Part shown: piece after piece, positions 47,053 to 55,485 of the stretch
How positions within the stretch are numbered: the first letter of the stretch is position 1
How the letters are laid out: each line of letters opens with the position of its first letter
Assembly (NCBI RefSeq): GCF_900091515.1
Contig: NZ_LT607410.1
Location: 6,262,001-6,326,000, forward strand
DNA length: 64,000 nt
Direction of reading: 5' to 3'
Source: Micromonospora purpureochromogenes
GTDB lineage: Bacteria; Actinomycetota; Actinomycetes; Mycobacteriales; Micromonosporaceae
Translations under genes and position numbers: made by a program
Notes under the pieces: generated by a model
What the model was told of the DNA's origin: nothing
What the model saw: only the letters and a program-made list of their open reading frames with translations
The model's database searches: none

Positions 47053-47625
47053 TCAGCTGGTGGGGTCGCGCAGCGGCTTGCCCTCGCGCATGTCGGCCAT
47101 GATGTCGCGCATCTCCCCGTCGCCCAGCGAGTGCTTGTCGTGGTGGGCCTCGACCAGCTCGTAGAGCTTGGTCTGCACCTGGCCCACGGACGGGACGTCG
47201 CGCAGCACGGACTGGCCGCGCTCGCCCGCCGACTCGATGGTGAGCGTGCCACAGCCGAGCAGCCGCTCGACGAAGCGCTGGCTCATCGCATGGTCGTTGA
47301 TCCGGGTGAGCGGGATGTCCCGCCGATCCCGGGAGAGCACGCCCTGCTGGAGCAGCACCCGCTCGTTGGTGAACAAATAGTGCGTGGTGCGCCAGACCAG
47401 GAACGGCCAGAGGCCCAGCCAGAGCGCCAGCACCAGGGCCAGCCCGGCGATCGCGTACAGCGCGATCGTGGCGCCGTCGCCGTCGGGCAGCAGGACCCAG
47501 CCCGCCACCACGGCGGCGACGCCGAGGACCAGCACCAGGATCGGCCGCAGCAGCGCCTTCCAGTGCGGGTGCAGATGCAGGACGACGTGCTCGTCCTCGG
47601 TGAGCACGTCTTCGGGAAACGCCAC
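47053..47625 (-). CDS. PH-domain (bPH2/YdbS-like) membrane protein
   Basis: 190 residues with two membrane helices (PILVLVLGVAAVVAGWVLL and IALYAIAGLALVLALWLGLWPFLV), followed by a bacterial PH-like domain: TTHYLFTNERVLLQQGVLSRDRRDIPLTRINDHAMSQRFVERLLGCGTLTIESAG. That pattern is standard for the bPH2 family. The GTG start at 47625 follows AGGAGG. Function not known. Confidence 0.88.
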   Translation of the reverse strand: MAFPEDVLTEDEHVVLHLHPHWKALLRPILVLVLGVAAVVAGWVLLPDGDGATIALYAIAGLALVLALWLGLWPFLVWRTTHYLFTNERVLLQQGVLSRDRRDIPLTRINDHAMSQRFVERLLGCGTLTIESAGERGQSVLRDVPSVGQVQTKLYELVEAHHDKHSLGDGEMRDIMADMREGKPLRDPTS

Positions 47626-47744
47626 GGGGAACCTCCTGGGGCACGGATCGGACGCGCTGACCGTAACCGGTCACCGCGAGCCGCCGGATCAGCCGCGCGG
47701 CCCCGATCGCGGTCCGCGCCCGAACCGGACCGCCACCCGAGCGC

Positions 47745-48620
47745 TCAGCGCAGGTGCAGCACGTCCCCGGCCGCCAACCGCCGCTCCCCGGCGCCCGTGT
47801 CGACCAGCAGCTGACCGTCGGCGTCCACGCCGGTGGCCAGGCCGGTCAGCTCGGCGCCGTCGGGCAGCAGCACCCGCACCCGCCGGCCGACGGTGGCGCA
47901 GGAGGCGACGTAGGCCTCCCGCAGCCCGCTGGCCACCGCGTCGCCGCCGGCGGTGCGCCAGCGGTCGTACCAGTCGGCCAGCGAGCGGAGCAGCGCGCGC
48001 AGCAGCGGGTCCCGGTCGGTGGCCGTCGCGCCGGCCAGTTGCAGCGAGGTGGCCGGCAGGCCGGTCCGGTTCTCCGGCAGCTCGTCGGCGCGGAGCGTGA
48101 CGTTGAGCCCGATCCCGAGCACGACCGCCGGCGGCTGCGCCGGGGACGTGCCCGGCACCGCCTCGGCCAGGATGCCGGCGCACTTGGCGTCGTCGACCAG
48201 CAGGTCGTTCGGCCACTTCAGCCGGGCCTCCAGCTCGGCCAGCCGGGTCACCGCCTCGACCAGCGCGACGCCGGCGAGCAGCGGCAGCCAGCCGTACCCG
48301 GTGGCGGGGGCCGGCGGCCAGCCGCGGTCGGCGACCGCCTCGCCGGGCCGGAGCAGGACGCTGGTCGCGATGCCGGCGCGGGCCGGCGACTGCCAGACCC
48401 GGCCGCGCCGGCCGCGCCCGGCGGTCTGCCGTTCGGCGACCACCACCAGGCCCTCCGGCTCACCCGCCCGGGCGGCCGCCCCCGCGTCGGCGTTGGTGGA
48501 GCCGGTCTCGGCCCGCAGGTCGAGCCGGCGCCAGGGCCCGTGCGGCGCGGTCAGCGCGCGGGACAGCCGCGCCGCCGACAGCGGCGGGCGGTCCAGATCG
48601 GTGTACGGCGAGCCCGGCAT
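47745..48620 (-). CDS. birA: Biotin-[acetyl-CoA carboxylase] ligase
   Basis: Attaches biotin to the carboxyl-carrier part of acyl-CoA carboxylases. 291 residues, without the N-terminal DNA-binding domain of E. coli BirA, so it is a class I ligase with no repressor role. Motifs: ETGSTNADA, VVVAERQTAGRGRRGRVWQSPARAGIATSVLL (biotin-AMP loop), KWPNDLLVDDAKCAGILAEA and GIGLNVTL. ATG at 48620 has TAGGCT on the minus strand (48627-48632) six bases before it. It is divergent from accD5, a common actinobacterial order. Confidence 0.96.
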   Translation of the reverse strand: MPGSPYTDLDRPPLSAARLSRALTAPHGPWRRLDLRAETGSTNADAGAAARAGEPEGLVVVAERQTAGRGRRGRVWQSPARAGIATSVLLRPGEAVADRGWPPAPATGYGWLPLLAGVALVEAVTRLAELEARLKWPNDLLVDDAKCAGILAEAVPGTSPAQPPAVVLGIGLNVTLRADELPENRTGLPATSLQLAGATATDRDPLLRALLRSLADWYDRWRTAGGDAVASGLREAYVASCATVGRRVRVLLPDGAELTGLATGVDADGQLLVDTGAGERRLAAGDVLHLR

Positions 48621-48626
48621 CCCGTC

Positions 48627-48698
48627 AGCCTACGGGCCGGCAACGGAGGGTATTGAGGCGTACTGCACAGCGGCGTCGTCCTGAACCATCGTTATATT
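48627..48698. promoter_or_regulatory. Divergent leaderless promoters of birA and accD5
   Basis: Minus-strand TAGGCT (48627-48632) serves birA; plus-strand TATATT (48693-48698) serves accD5. Each ends six bases before its start codon. Confidence 0.6.
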
Positions 48699-48704
48699 CC
48701 CTGG

Positions 48705-50288
48705 GTGACTACCGAGACCGGGATCAACATCCACAGCACCGCGGGCAAGCTGGCGGACCTGGAGCGACGGGTCGACGAGGCGGTGCACGCCGGGTCGGCG
48801 CGCGCGGTCGAGAAGCAGCACGCGCGGGGTAAGAAGACCGCCCGGGAGCGGATCGAGCTGCTGCTCGACGAGGGCTCCTTCGTCGAGCTGGACGAGCTGG
48901 CCCGGCACCGGTCGACGGCCTTCGGGCTGGAGAAGAACCGCCCGTACGGCGACGGCGTGGTGACCGGCTACGGCACCGTCGACGGCCGGCAGGTTTGCGT
49001 CTTCGCCCAGGACTTCACCGTCTTCGGCGGCTCCCTCGGCGAGGTGTTCGGCGAGAAGATCGTCAAGGTGATGGACCTGGCCATGAAGATCGGCTGCCCG
49101 GTGGTCGGCATCAACGACTCCGGCGGCGCCCGGATCCAGGAGGGGGTCGCCTCCCTCGGGCTCTACGGCGAGATCTTCTTCCGCAACGTCCGGGCCAGCG
49201 GCGTCATCCCGCAGATCTCGCTGATCATGGGCCCGTGCGCGGGCGGCGCGGTCTACTCCCCGGCGGTCACCGACTTCACCGTGATGGTCGACCAGACCTC
49301 GCACATGTTCATCACCGGTCCGGACGTCATCAAGACGGTCACCGGCGAGGACGTGGCGATGGAGGAGCTGGGCGGCGCCCGCACCCACAACTCGCGCAGC
49401 GGCAACGCGCACTACCTCGCCACCGACGAGGAGGACGCGATCGAGTACGTCAAGGCGCTGCTGTCGTACCTGCCGTCGAACAACCTCGACGAGCCCGTCG
49501 TGTACGAGGCCCCGGCCGACCTCGACATCTCCGACTCCGACCGGGAGCTGGACACGCTGATCCCGGACTCGGCCAACCAGCCGTACGACATGCACCGGGT
49601 CATCGAGCACGTGCTCGACGACGGCGAGTTCCTGGAGGTTCAGCCCCTCTACGCGCAGAACCTCGTCATCGGCTACGGCCGGGTCGAGGGGCGCCCGGTC
49701 GGCGTGGTGGCCAACCAGCCGATGCACTTCGCCGGCACCCTGGACATCGCCGCCAGCGAGAAGGCCGCCCGGTTCGTGCGTACCTGCGACGCGTTCAACA
49801 TCCCGGTGCTGACCTTCGTGGACGTTCCCGGCTTCCTGCCCGGCACCGGCCAGGAGTGGGACGGCATCATCCGGCGCGGCGCGAAGCTGATCTACGCGTA
49901 CGCCGAGGCGACCGTCCCGAAGGTCACCGTGATCACCCGCAAGGCCTACGGCGGCGCGTACGACGTGATGGGCTCCAAGCACCTCGGCGCGGACCTGAAC
50001 TTCGCCTGGCCGACCGCGCAGATCGCGGTGATGGGCGCGCAGGGCGCGGTGAACATCCTCTACCGCTCGGATCTGGCGAACGCCGAGGACCCGGCCGCAG
50101 TCCGGGCCGAGAAGATCGCCGAGTACGAGGACACCCTGGCCAACCCGTACATCGCCGCCGAGCGCGGGTACGTCGACAGCGTGATCCCGCCGCACGAGAC
50201 CCGTACCCAGATCGTCCGGGCGCTGCGGGTGCTGCGCACCAAGCGGGAGACCCTGCCGCCGAAGAAGCACGGCAACATCCCGCTGTAG
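48705..50288 (+). CDS. accD5: Acyl-CoA carboxylase beta subunit (AccD5/PccB-like)
   Basis: The carboxyltransferase subunit that moves CO2 from biotin to propionyl- or acetyl-CoA. 527 residues, crotonase-type double fold: N-half with [52 protein letters not shown] and C-half with [80 protein letters not shown]. Ends HGNIPL, as usual. The leaderless GTG start is well marked. Its usual partner accE is 7.2 kb away instead of next door. Confidence 0.97.
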   Translation: MTTETGINIHSTAGKLADLERRVDEAVHAGSARAVEKQHARGKKTARERIELLLDEGSFVELDELARHRSTAFGLEKNRPYGDGVVTGYGTVDGRQVCVFAQDFTVFGGSLGEVFGEKIVKVMDLAMKIGCPVVGINDSGGARIQEGVASLGLYGEIFFRNVRASGVIPQISLIMGPCAGGAVYSPAVTDFTVMVDQTSHMFITGPDVIKTVTGEDVAMEELGGARTHNSRSGNAHYLATDEEDAIEYVKALLSYLPSNNLDEPVVYEAPADLDISDSDRELDTLIPDSANQPYDMHRVIEHVLDDGEFLEVQPLYAQNLVIGYGRVEGRPVGVVANQPMHFAGTLDIAASEKAARFVRTCDAFNIPVLTFVDVPGFLPGTGQEWDGIIRRGAKLIYAYAEATVPKVTVITRKAYGGAYDVMGSKHLGADLNFAWPTAQIAVMGAQGAVNILYRSDLANAEDPAAVRAEKIAEYEDTLANPYIAAERGYVDSVIPPHETRTQIVRALRVLRTKRETLPPKKHGNIPL

Positions 50289-50296
50289 CGGGCGTT

Positions 50297-50340
50297 ACCG
50301 GAGATCCCCGCGTCCCTCGTGATCGCGGGGATCTTCCGGT
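50297..50340. terminator. Terminator between accD5 and the anti-sigma-like gene
   Basis: ACCGGAGATCCCCGCG paired with CGCGGGGATCTTCCGGT (one bulged base), loop of 11, nine bases after the accD5 stop and touching the convergent stop at 50341. Confidence 0.8.
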
Positions 50341-51246
50341 TCAGCAGCGCGGGTTGGCGGCGACGCAGAGCCGACCGGCGGCGGTGCGACCGAGCTTCTC
50401 CAGGTCGGCCCGGCTCAGGCCGGGGCCGGGCCGGATGCCGTCGGCCTGGAGGGTGTCCGGCCCGGTGGTGATCACGGTGACCAGATCGCCGACCCGTACC
50501 ACCATGGTGGCCTCGACCGGCGGGAGCTCGGCCAGGGTACGGCCGTCGGCGACGCTGACCGGCGCCAGCGACACGTGGCGCAGCAGCACGGACTCGTCGC
50601 CGGCGAAACCGGTGACCGACCGCTCCCAGCGGTGCTGGGTCACGGTCGGCACCGTCCCGCCCCCCAGCTGCCCCGACCCGCTGATCTCCCACCTCGCGCA
50701 GGCGTCGAGCAGCAGCGCGACGGTGCCGAAGAGCAGCCGGCCCTGCGCCGGGTCGATGCGGTAGACGTCCTGGGTGAGCACCGGCGGCGCGGCCCCGTCG
50801 ACCGCCGGCCGCAGCAGGGTCTGCGACCGCGAATAGCGAGACGTCGCTGCCGCCGCCGACGGCACACCCCGCTCGCGGCCGCACGCCTCCAGCACCGGAT
50901 CGACCCGCACCGCCTCACCCAGGCCGGCCTCGCTGATCTGGACGTCGGTCTTCAACCGCACGTCCCGCGCCGAGAGCATCGCCTCCCACGGGATCTCGGC
51001 GGACCCGGCGGTCGCCGTCGACGCGGGGACCGCAGCCACCGGCGACGCGGGAGGCCCCGGCGTCCCCGACCGGGCCGCCGCCAGGTACCCGGAGCCGGAG
51101 AGCACCGCGAGTACGGCGGTCGCCGCCAGCGCCGCCGTACGCCGGCTGCGTCGCCGGGCCCGGGCGCGGATCTCCTCCGGCTCGGCCCAGCGGACCCCAC
51201 CGAGGTCCCGGTGCAGCCGGTCGACGAAGTGCAGGTCCTCACGCAT
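50341..51246 (-). CDS. Membrane protein coupled to an ECF sigma gene (possible anti-sigma factor)
   Basis: 301 residues. A short cytoplasmic N-terminus (MREDLHFVDRLHRDLGGVRWAEPEEIRARARRRSRR), one membrane helix (TAALAATAVLAVLSGSGYLAAA), and a 240-residue outer domain. Start ATG overlaps the sigma gene stop (TGATG at 51244-51248), so both are translated together; this design fits an anti-sigma factor. The N-terminus lacks the usual HxxxCxxC zinc motif, so a role as anti-sigma is inferred only from position and layout. Confidence 0.75.
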   Translation of the reverse strand: MREDLHFVDRLHRDLGGVRWAEPEEIRARARRRSRRTAALAATAVLAVLSGSGYLAAARSGTPGPPASPVAAVPASTATAGSAEIPWEAMLSARDVRLKTDVQISEAGLGEAVRVDPVLEACGRERGVPSAAAATSRYSRSQTLLRPAVDGAAPPVLTQDVYRIDPAQGRLLFGTVALLLDACARWEISGSGQLGGGTVPTVTQHRWERSVTGFAGDESVLLRHVSLAPVSVADGRTLAELPPVEATMVVRVGDLVTVITTGPDTLQADGIRPGPGLSRADLEKLGRTAAGRLCVAANPRC

Positions 51247-51737
51247 CAGGCCTCCTCGAGGTCAGCGACGGCGAGCAGCCCGGCCAGCGCGGCGCGCCCC
51301 CTGGAGAGCCGGGCCTTCACCGTGCCGACGGGGGCCTCGGTCTGCCGGGCCACCTCGGCCACGGGCATGCCGAGCAGGTAGTACAGGGCGAGCGCGGTGC
51401 GCTGCTCCTCGGGGAGCCGGCGCAGCGCGGCGACCACCTCGACCGTGTCGACGCCGGGGCCGGGCACGCTCTCCTCGACGCCGTGCCGCAGATACGCCCG
51501 GGCGCGGCTGCGCAGGCTGCGCCAGCGGCTGACCGCGATGCGGGAGGCCACCACCCGCACCCACGCCTCCGGGTCGTCGTACCCGCTCACCGTCGACCAG
51601 CGCTGCCAGGCCCGGATGTACGCCTCCTGGACGGCATCCTGCGCCTCGGTCACGTTGCCGGTCAGCACGTAGACGAAGCCGAGCAGCCGTTGCCGGCTGC
51701 CCCGGTAGAACTCGTCGAACCCGTCGACGTCGGGCAC
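51246..51737 (-). CDS. ECF (SigE-type) RNA polymerase sigma factor
   Basis: 163 residues. Region 2 (FDEFYRGSRQRLLGFVYVLTGNVTEAQDAVQEAYIRAWQRWSTVSGYDDPEAWVRVVASRIA) and region 4 (ALRRLPEEQRTALALYYLLGMPVAEVARQTEAPVGTVKARLSRGRAALAGLL) are both complete. GTG at 51737 follows GGAGG by about 9 bases; an upstream start at 51785 is less likely. Coupled to a membrane protein gene by stop/start overlap. The signal it reads is unknown. Confidence 0.93.
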   Translation of the reverse strand: MPDVDGFDEFYRGSRQRLLGFVYVLTGNVTEAQDAVQEAYIRAWQRWSTVSGYDDPEAWVRVVASRIAVSRWRSLRSRARAYLRHGVEESVPGPGVDTVEVVAALRRLPEEQRTALALYYLLGMPVAEVARQTEAPVGTVKARLSRGRAALAGLLAVADLEEA

Positions 51738-51798
51738 GTGCTCACCTCCCGTGGCGTTCAGAGGAGACACGCGCGGCGGCACCACGCCGGTTGCCGGA

Positions 51799-52781
51799 TC
51801 AGCCGATCATCTTCGCCAGCTCGGCGGGCGGGAAGCCGCCGGCCGGGATCCGCTCCCGGGCCGCCCGGCGCACCGCGTACGCGACGGCGGCGTTCGCCGG
51901 GGTCGGCACCCCGTGCAGCCGACCGAGCAGGACGATCTCGCCGTTGAGGTGGTCGACCTCGGTGGAGCCGACACCCCGGGCCAGGCTCTGCCAGGTGGAG
52001 CTGCCGGAGCGCTCCTGCCCGTCGACCGGCCGGTGCCCGACCCGGTCGCCCCGCTCGGCAGCCTCCTCCTCGGTGCTGGTGTGCGCGATCCCGGCCGCGG
52101 CGAGCACCGCCTGCCCCTCCGCGCGGACCCGGTCGCGCAGGTCGGCGGGGACGTCCCCGCCGAGCAGCGCCTGCAGCCCGTTGCCGAGGTTTGCCAGCAG
52201 CTTGCCGTACTTCCACCGCATCACGTCGTCGCGCACCGGGGCGACGAAGCCGGCACCGGTGAGGTCGGCGGCCACCGCGTGGTCCAGCGCGTCCGAGCCG
52301 GCCGGGTAGCGCCCGAGGTGCAGCATGCCCGGGTGCGGGTACCCGTTGGCGACGACCACGCCCGGCTCCAGGTGGGTGGCGGGCAGCCAGACGCAGACCG
52401 CGTGCACCCGGGCGAAGAGCCGCAGCGCCGCCGGCTCGTTGGCCACCCCGTTCTGGGCGGTGAACAGCGGCAGCCGCTCCCCCGCCGTGCCGCCACCGAC
52501 GACCGGCGCGTCCGCCCAGGCGGCCAGCGCGGCCGGGGTGTCCTGCGACTTGACCGTGAGCACCAGAACGGTGTCGGCGGGCAGCGGCCGCTCCCCGGGA
52601 GCGTCGGTGGCCGGCCCGCGCCAGGTCGCCGTGCCCTCCGGGGTGCGCAGGGTCAGCCCGCGCCGGCGGATCGCGTCCAGGTGCGCGCCGCGGGCCACCA
52701 GCGTCACGTCGTGGCCGGCCTCCCCCAGCCGTACGCCGATGGTGCCGCCGACCGCGCCCGCCCGATGATCACGTACCGCAT
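51799..52781 (-). pseudogene. Ketopantoate reductase-like gene with 1-base deletion
   Basis: From ATG 52781 the minus strand reads MRYVIIG and then loses frame. Adding one G at the GGG near 52761-52763 restores MRYVIIGAGAVGGTIGVRLGEAGHDVTLVARG and a 327-residue protein of the ApbA/PanE family (2-dehydropantoate 2-reductase-like, NADPH-dependent), with TVLVLTVKSQDT, NGVANE and LNGEIVLLGRLHGVPTPANAAV. The deletion falls in the GxGxxG nucleotide-binding loop. The rest of the gene is clean. CAGAAT ends six bases before the ATG. Either a recent pseudogene or a sequencing error at a G run; without the N-terminus the remaining frame from 52707 lacks the cofactor loop. Confidence 0.88.
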
Positions 52782-52806
52782 GCGGCCATTCTGCTCCCCC
52801 GACCGG

Positions 52807-53550
52807 TCAGATCGTCAGGCCGGCGTCGGTGAGGATCGGGCCGGCGAGCAGCGCCGCGCCAACGGCCAGGGCGAGCAGGTTCACCACTGCGAACACGGTC
52901 ACCCAGAACAGCGCGGGGAACGGGGTCAGCCGGGCCAACTGGTCGGCGTCGGACTGCGGCATCCGTCCCCGGCTGCGCAACCGTTGCAGCTCCACCACCG
53001 GCCGTACCCCGCCGAGGAGCAGGAACCAGACGCCGGTCCAGGCGAAGGCGGCCTGCACCTGCGGTGCGGCGTACCAGGAGACGGCGAGCACCACCCCGCC
53101 GGTGACCAGCAGCGACAGCACGCCGAAGACGTTGCGGATGAGCACCAACATGCCCAGCAGCAGCGCCACCGCGAGCCAGAGCAGCAGGGTGATCCGGTTG
53201 CCGCCGAGCAGCCAGGCCCCGGCGAGGCCGACCAGCGACGGGGCGACGTACCCGGCCAGCAGCGTGAGGATCATGCCGGGGCCGGTGGGGCGGCCGGCGG
53301 AGAGGGTCAGGCCGGAGGTGTCCGAATGCAGCCGGATGCCGTGCAACCGGCGCCCGGTCAGCAAGGCGGCGAGGGCGTGGCCGCCCTCGTGCGCAATGGT
53401 CACCGCGTTGCGGGCGACCCGCCAGGGCAGCCGGGTGGCGACCACCACCAGCGCGACGACGGCGGTGACCAGAACGAGCAGCGGGGGCGGGTCGGGCTGC
53501 GCGCCGAGGAGCTTGTCCCAGAGGTCGCCCAGCCCGTTGATCGACACCAT
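52807..53550 (-). CDS. M50B-like site-2-type metalloprotease
   Basis: 247 residues, about six membrane helices. The zinc motif is HEGGH (NAVTIAHEGGHALAALLTGRRLHGIRL, about residue 54) and the segment PTGPGMILTLLAGYVAPSLVGLAGAWLL is a usual second part of the M50B peptidase family found in actinobacteria. There is no PDZ domain. TAGGCT on the minus strand ends eight bases before the ATG. Substrate unknown; it lies in the same strand and region as the ECF sigma unit, and membrane proteases can act in sigma release, but this is only a thought. Confidence 0.85.
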   Translation of the reverse strand: MVSINGLGDLWDKLLGAQPDPPPLLVLVTAVVALVVVATRLPWRVARNAVTIAHEGGHALAALLTGRRLHGIRLHSDTSGLTLSAGRPTGPGMILTLLAGYVAPSLVGLAGAWLLGGNRITLLLWLAVALLLGMLVLIRNVFGVLSLLVTGGVVLAVSWYAAPQVQAAFAWTGVWFLLLGGVRPVVELQRLRSRGRMPQSDADQLARLTPFPALFWVTVFAVVNLLALAVGAALLAGPILTDAGLTI

Positions 53551-53651
53551 GGGCGGGGAGCCTACCGGCCCGGGCTGGTCTCGTTCTGCGGGTGCGGCCT
53601 CGTATCGTGTGGGACTGATCGGGTGGCGAGCGGAGCGGGAGGTGAACGGCG

Positions 53652-54204
53652 GTGAGCGCGGCTCCCCTGGAACACCACGTCGGCCTCTGGACCGAGGCCG
53701 ACTACCTCGCCCTGGGCGAGACGCCTGACCGGATCGAACTGCTCGACGGGAGTCTGCTCGTGAGCCCCTGTCCCGAGCAAGCGGCACCAGCGGGTGGCGC
53801 GTCGACTGGCGAACAGCATCGAGGTCGCGGCAGAGCCTCGAGGACTCTCGGTTTACGGTGCGATCAATGTTCGGCTGGGTGTGGACCGGATCGTCATTCC
53901 GGATCTCGTCGTAACCGACGCCTACGACGAGGGAACTTTTCCCGACGCCGGCCAGGTGTCTCTCGTCGGTGAGATCGTGTCCCCGGGCAACGCCGCCGCC
54001 GACCGGGTGCTCAAGATGCAGCTCTACGCGATCGCTCGCATCCCGTGGTACCTGCTGGTCGAGCAGGACGGCGATAGCCACGCGCTGCGGCTGTACCGGC
54101 TCGACGGCGCCCACTACGTCGAGGACCGGGTGGCCAAGGCCGGCGAGACGCTGAGCATCACCGAGCCGTTCCGCTGGCAGATCGATCCGGCGTCGCTTCG
54201 CTGA
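53652..54204 (+). pseudogene. Uma2 family endonuclease with 1-base insertion
   Basis: The gene begins at GTG 53652 after [35 protein letters not shown]. The next part of the protein ([55 protein letters not shown]...EIVSPGNAAADRVLKMQLYAIARIPWYLLVEQ) is in the next frame. One extra base in CCCG at 53772-53775 explains this. Without it the protein has 183 residues, the usual Uma2 length, with the PD-(D/E)xK residues in RIELLDG, PDLVV and EIVSP present. A recent pseudogene or a sequencing error. Confidence 0.88.
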
Positions 54205-54328
54205 CCGACACTGATCAGGTGCCAGACCACATACGGACGTCGATGAAAATTTCCTTGCACCCTCTTGCGATCTAGGGCAACTACCTCCAAGGATTGGCGT
54301 CAATCGATCGGCGTCTTCGGAGGCATCC

Positions 54329-55081
54329 ATGACCCGTACCAGATTCTCGCTGCGCCGGCTCCTCGCCGCCGGCCTCACCGTCGTCGCCACCGCGGCGGCG
54401 GCCCTCGTCGCCACCGCCGGACCGGCGGCCGCGGCCACCACCCCCGGCATCGACGTCTCCCGCTACCAGGGCACCATCAACTGGACCAGCGTCCGTAACG
54501 CCGGCATCCAGTTCGCCTTCATCAAGGCCACCGAGGGTACGAGCTACAAGGACCCGAACTTCAACAGCAACTACACCAACTCCTACTACGCCGGCGTGAT
54601 CCGCGGGGCGTACCACTTCGCCCGGCCGAACATCTCCGCCGGCTCGACCCAGGCCGGCTACCTGGCCTCCAACGGCGGCGCCTGGTCGGCGGACAGCCGG
54701 ACCCTCCCGGCGGCGCTGGACCTCGAGGCCAACCCGTACAGCGGCGGCTACTGCTACGGCCTGACCACGACCGGCATGCGGAACTGGGTCCAGGACTTCC
54801 TCAACACCTACCGGTCCCGCACCGGCCGGTACGCCGTCATCTACACGACGACGAGCTGGTGGAACCAGTGCACCGGCAGCTGGACCGCGCCGTGGGCGAA
54901 CCACCCGCTCTGGATCGCCCGCTGGTCGAGCACCGTCGGCACCCTGCCGGCCGGCGCCCCGTTCTGGAGCTTCTGGCAGTACACCAGCACCGGCTCCGTC
55001 TCCGGGATCAGCGGCAACGTCGACCGCAACTACTGGAACGGCGACCGGACCCGGCTGATCGCGCTGGCCAACAACACCTGA
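54329..55081 (+). CDS. Secreted GH25 lysozyme (muramidase)
   Basis: 250 residues. Signal peptide (RFSLRRLLAAGLTVVATAAAALVATAGPAAA, cut after AAA near residue 36). The GH25 barrel starts with PGIDVSRYQGTINWTSVRNAGIQFAFIKATEG; the catalytic Asp/Glu pair is in LPAALDLEANPYSGG; WFAHPLW-like NHPLWIARWSS and FWSFWQYTSTGSVSGISGNVDRNYW end it. Such enzymes cut the MurNAc-GlcNAc bond of peptidoglycan. ATG at 54329 follows GGAGG. It is a single-gene unit. Confidence 0.95.
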   Translation: MTRTRFSLRRLLAAGLTVVATAAAALVATAGPAAAATTPGIDVSRYQGTINWTSVRNAGIQFAFIKATEGTSYKDPNFNSNYTNSYYAGVIRGAYHFARPNISAGSTQAGYLASNGGAWSADSRTLPAALDLEANPYSGGYCYGLTTTGMRNWVQDFLNTYRSRTGRYAVIYTTTSWWNQCTGSWTAPWANHPLWIARWSSTVGTLPAGAPFWSFWQYTSTGSVSGISGNVDRNYWNGDRTRLIALANNT

Positions 55082-55120
55082 TCCGCGGCCCACACGGGTC
55101 GGCCGCAGCGGGACCGGTGA

Positions 55121-55396
55121 TCACCACGGAGGTGGACAAACCGGTCCGGCTGCCGCCGTCGTCCGTTCGCCTTCAGGCCCTCCGGCCATCGACACGGGCA
55201 CGGCCTCCTCGCCGGCCAGTGCGGACCGCCGGGACAGGCGCCAGGCGGCGACTGCGGCGGCGGTGACCGTCACGACGGCGAGCAGCGCGACCAGCGCCGG
55301 CATACCGGCACTGACCAGGAGCAGAACGATGTCGCCAAGGGCGACGAGCATCCACAGTGCCAGCCGCGGGCGGGCGTCCTTGCGTCGGTAACCCAT
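55121..55396 (-). CDS. Small membrane protein of unknown function
   Basis: 91 residues with two close membrane helices (RLALWMLVALGDIVLLLVSAGM and PALVALLAVVTVTAAAVAAW) and a soluble tail. A strong AAGGAGGC before the ATG at 55396 decides the start; upstream the frame is antisense-like. No family recognised. It follows the kinase gene region on the same strand after about 90 bases. Confidence 0.7.
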   Translation of the reverse strand: MGYRRKDARPRLALWMLVALGDIVLLLVSAGMPALVALLAVVTVTAAAVAAWRLSRRSALAGEEAVPVSMAGGPEGERTTAAAGPVCPPPW

Positions 55397-55485
55397 GTCG
55401 TGCCTCCTTCCGTCGTCGCAGGAGGGATACCCCGGACGACGGAAGGTCATGCGAATCCATTTCACACGGAAGCGATTCCCGTGCG

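Noticed and set aside
50341..51246. Classical zinc-binding anti-sigma factor (HxxxCxxC)
   Set aside because: The motif is absent from the N-terminus; only the layout and the overlap with the sigma gene support an anti-sigma role, so it is given as possible.
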